Of a DNA stretch of 23,635 bases, positions 22,221 to 23,635 are shown piece by piece. The stretch is taken from assembly GCF_024708915.1 (NCBI RefSeq), contig NZ_JANJXQ010000233.1:1-23635 (forward strand), written 5' to 3'. The position numbers and the translations under genes were made by a program. The first letter of the stretch is position 1. Each line of letters starts with the position of its first letter. The notes beneath the pieces were generated by a model, which saw only the letters and a list, made by a program, of their open reading frames with translations, was not told the origin of the DNA and did not search any database. Source of the stretch: Thiobacillus sp. Its GTDB lineage: Bacteria; Pseudomonadota; Gammaproteobacteria; Burkholderiales; Thiobacillaceae.

Positions 22221-23635
22221 CAGACAGCGTGCTCCTCGGCCTCGGCCTGCTGCTGCAGCGCCCACATATGCGCGTAGACGCCGTTCTTTGCCAGCAGTTC
22301 GGGATGCCGGCCGCGCTCGACGATGCGCCCGCCTTCCATCACCAGGATCTCGTCGGCCTCGACCACGGTGGACAGGCGGTGCGCGATGATGAGGCTGGTG
22401 CGGCTCCTGGCGATTTCCAGCAGTTCGCCCTGGATGGCTTTTTCGGTACGGGTGTCGAGCGCCGAGGTCGCCTCGTCGAGAATCAGGATCGTGGGGTTTT
22501 TCAACAGGGTGCGGGCGATCGCCACGCGCTGCTTTTCGCCGCCCGAGAGTTTCAGCCCGCGCTCGCCCACCACCGTATCCCAGCCCTGCGGCAGGCTTTC
22601 GATGAACTGCAGGATGTGCGCGGCGCGCGCGGCCTCGACCACTTCCTCGCGGCTGGCATCGGGGCGGCCGTAGGCGATGTTGTAATAGATGCTGTCGTTG
22701 AACAGCACGGTGTCCTGCGGCACCACGCCGATGGCGGCGCGCAGCGAATCCTGCGTCACGTGGCGGATGTCCTGGCCGTCGATGCTGATGCTGCCGGCGC
22801 CGACGTCGTAGAAGCGGAACAGCAGGCGCGCCAGCGTCGACTTGCCGGCGCCGCTGGAGCCCACTGCCGCCACCGTCTGGCCGGCGGGAATGGTGAAGCT
22901 GACGTCGTGCAGAATCGGCCGGTCGGGGTTGTAGGCGAAGCTGACGTGCTCGAACTTCACTTCGCCGGTCGCCACATCGAGATCGCGCGCATCGGGCTTG
23001 TCCTCGACCTCGCGCGGCCGCTGCATCAGCGCGAACATGCGCTCGACGTCGGTGATCGATTCCTTGATCTGGCGGTACATCACGCCGAGAAAGCTGAGCG
23101 GCTGGAACATCTGCAGCAGGAAGGCGTTGACCATCACCAGATCGCCCAGCGTCAGCGTGCCCTCGACCACCCCGGCGGCGGCGCGCAGCACCATCAGCGT
23201 CACGCCGATGGCGATCACCCCGGCCTGCGCGGTGTTGAGCAGGCCCAGCGAGCGCTGCGACTTCAGCGCCATGTCCTCCCACTCGATCAGGCTGCTGTCG
23301 TAACGGCGGGCCTCGTATTTCTCGTTGCCGAAATACTTGACCGTCTCGTAGTTCAGGAGGCTGTCGATGGCGCGGCCGTAGGCTTCGGAATCGAGCGTGT
23401 TGGCGCGGCGCACGAACTGGGTGCGCCATTCGGTGATGGTGACGGTGAAGCCGATATAGGCCGCCAGCGTGACCAGCGTCAGCACGCCGAACACCCAGTC
23501 GAGCTTGACGAACAGGATGCCCGCGACCATCAGGATTTCCAGCACCGTCGGGGTGATGCGGAACAGCAGGTAGCCGACCAGGCTCGACAGCGCGCGGGCG
23601 CCGCGCTCGATGTCGCGGGTGATGCCGCCGGTCTG
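22220..23635 (-). CDS. Atm1/HMT1-type ABC exporter, fused permease and ATPase (partial, runs off the right edge)
   Basis: About 471 C-terminal residues of a fused ABC half-transporter are present; the N-terminal membrane helices lie beyond position 23635. At the window edge it reads QTGGITRDIERGARALSS, a signature of the Atm1/ABCB7/HMT1 group, which exports glutathione-linked sulfur or heavy-metal conjugates. PLSFLGVMYRQIKESITDVERMF supports the same group. The ATPase domain has Walker A GSSGAGKST, the signature LSGGEKQRVAIARTLL, Walker B ILILDEATSALD and the switch IIAHRLSTV. The reading frame is continuous to the last base. It is the first visible gene of the minus-strand cluster and overlaps the MFS gene by one base. 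The exact cargo is unknown. Confidence 0.93.
   Translation of the reverse strand, partial: QTGGITRDIERGARALSSLVGYLLFRITPTVLEILMVAGILFVKLDWVFGVLTLVTLAAYIGFTVTITEWRTQFVRRANTLDSEAYGRAIDSLLNYETVKYFGNEKYEARRYDSSLIEWEDMALKSQRSLGLLNTAQAGVIAIGVTLMVLRAAAGVVEGTLTLGDLVMVNAFLLQMFQPLSFLGVMYRQIKESITDVERMFALMQRPREVEDKPDARDLDVATGEVKFEHVSFAYNPDRPILHDVSFTIPAGQTVAAVGSSGAGKSTLARLLFRFYDVGAGSISIDGQDIRHVTQDSLRAAIGVVPQDTVLFNDSIYYNIAYGRPDASREEVVEAARAAHILQFIESLPQGWDTVVGERGLKLSGGEKQRVAIARTLLKNPTILILDEATSALDTRTEKAIQGELLEIARSRTSLIIAHRLSTVVEADEILVMEGGRIVERGRHPELLAKNGVYAHMWALQQQAEAEEHAV

Noticed and set aside
20394..22277. Long plus-strand open frame opposite the GNAT and MFS genes (627 codons)
   Set aside because: It is rich in Arg, Gln, His and Gly with no motif; the minus-strand genes are clear.

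Overview
The window is GC-rich, densely coded bacterial chromosome. Respiratory nitrate reductase genes, an NnrS protein, a sulfide:quinone reductase relative and a DsrC/TusE relative together suggest a denitrifying, sulfur-metabolising betaproteobacterium (Hydrogenophilales, Rhodocyclales or Nitrosomonadales type). That placement is inferred from gene content and style; no rRNA or marker gene is present.

Positions 1-8542 carry the end of one nitrate reductase operon (narJ1-narI1, with narGH presumably just upstream of the window) and then a complete second operon, narG-narH-narJ2-narI2. A 423-base non-coding stretch between them holds candidate NarL-type and FNR/Anr-type sites. The 116 bases between narG and narH contain two hairpins followed by six T, which looks like an internal terminator or attenuator.

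Positions 8639-10562 continue in the same direction. First comes a flavoprotein of the sulfide:quinone oxidoreductase family, then a small DsrC/TusE-family protein. The flavoprotein lacks all three expected redox cysteines. The DsrC-like protein keeps the upstream cysteine but has Trp in place of the C-terminal catalytic one. Two sulfur-type proteins with altered active sites, attached to a nitrate reductase operon, are the most intriguing part of the window. A palindrome with a T-rich tail follows, and then nnrS (10670-11872), linked to nitric oxide and denitrification.

Positions 11879-14614 hold a P2-type cation ATPase on the minus strand. Divergent from it is a membrane-anchored PAS-GGDEF-EAL cyclic-di-GMP protein (14863-17283), followed by a SUMF1-fold protein (17395-18270). 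Next are two consecutive inverted-repeat elements of about 88 bases with related ends (18264-18456), and then a zinc-sensing DgcZ/YdeH-type diguanylate cyclase that is frameshifted by a 4-base CCAT duplication.

Positions 19435-23635 form a minus-strand cluster: an Atm1-type ABC exporter (running off the right edge), a UMF1/Atg22-type MFS protein, a GNAT acetyltransferase and a renalase-like FAD oxidoreductase. The first three are tightly packed and probably cotranscribed. No tRNA, rRNA, CRISPR array or recognisable transposase gene was seen.
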